Shown piece by piece: positions 6,201-6,291 of a DNA stretch of 6,291 nt. The stretch's first letter is position 1; the number at the start of each line of letters is the position of its first letter. The notes under the pieces are model-generated. The model ran no database searches. It was not told where the DNA came from and saw nothing but the letters and a program-made list of their open reading frames with translations. The DNA comes from Gammaproteobacteria bacterium (GTDB taxonomy: Bacteria > Pseudomonadota > Gammaproteobacteria > Methylococcales > UBA2780). Both the position numbers and the translations under genes were made by a program. The stretch is taken from assembly GCA_003646305.1 (NCBI GenBank), contig QNFJ01000130.1, positions 1 through 6,291 on the forward strand, written 5' to 3'.

Positions 6201-6291
6201 ATGAAACCGCGAAATATAGAGCTACAGCCTCAAAACGAACTGTTTAAAGTCCGCTTAACGGATTTGCTTGATATGAGCCACCCACTTTGCC
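6201..6291 (+). CDS. IS5-like transposase, N-terminal part (runs off the right edge)
   Basis: ATG 6201 opens a frame that continues to the window edge (30 codons). AAGG at 6191-6194 lies 6 nt upstream as a good ribosome binding site. The peptide begins MKPRNIELQPQNELFKVRL and continues TDLLDMSHPLC. The 'Q.ELF+.RL..LL...HPL' arrangement is the opening seen in a group of IS5-type transposases with a DUF772-like N-terminal domain, where a conserved IDW usually follows just beyond this point. With only 30 residues the family call is reasonable but not certain. It points away from the jet operon and differs from the left transposase. Confidence 0.68.
   Translation, partial: MKPRNIELQPQNELFKVRLTDLLDMSHPLC

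Larger units (their letters stand above)
6086..6291 (+). mobile_element. Partial second IS5-like element (boundary tentative)
   Basis: A transposase start at 6201 shows that an IS begins upstream of it. I place the left end tentatively at 6086, because CTAG at 6082-6085 fits the YTAR target rule of the IS5 family and the following TCGGCCCTGAATAGC could be a terminal repeat. That leaves about 115 bp of leader. The right end is outside the window. The element is not a copy of the left IS: the two transposase N-termini differ. Confidence 0.4.

Noticed and set aside
1..6291. The region as a composite transposon flanked by copies of one IS.
   Set aside because: The two transposase N-termini (MKQQSF... 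and MKPRNI...) are different proteins, so the flanks are not copies of the same element.

Overview
This window carries a complete four-gene operon of the Wadjet / MksFEBG type, a plasmid-defence SMC (condensin-like) system. It sits between two incomplete insertion sequences of the IS5 type. The codon use, glutamine-rich proteins, moderate GC (mid-40s % by eye) and IS5-family transposases suggest a gammaproteobacterium, perhaps marine or environmental. No species can be named from the sequence alone.

Layout. Positions 1-249 are the end of an IS5-family element. The first 59 codons of its transposase read leftward out of the window. A plausible terminal repeat ends at 249 and is followed by TTAA, a permissible IS5-family target site. 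The operon's first start codon lies only 42 bp beyond that target site. Positions 296-5785 hold four genes on the + strand with overlapping junctions: jetA (MksF-like kleisin), jetB (MksE-like), jetC (MksB-like SMC ATPase) and jetD (MksG-like Toprim nuclease). Positions 5786-6085 are non-coding and contain several small hairpins and a possible gene remnant. From about 6086 to the right edge there is the start of a second, different IS5-like element, whose transposase begins at 6201 and runs off the window.

How the genes work together. In characterised Wadjet and Mks systems, JetC dimers linked by the JetA kleisin and JetB form an ATP-driven loop-extruding motor. That motor recognises small closed-circular DNA, and JetD then cleaves it. 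Everything needed for that cycle is visible here: a Walker A motif, a Walker B DE pair and a signature-like motif in JetC, and a Toprim E...DxD in JetD. The overlapping stops and starts imply one transcript with coupled translation and controlled stoichiometry.

The system type is known. What is unusual is the compact JetC and JetD, the TTG start of jetB, and the left insertion sequence, which has probably separated the operon from its original promoter. I could not assign a Wadjet subtype with confidence.
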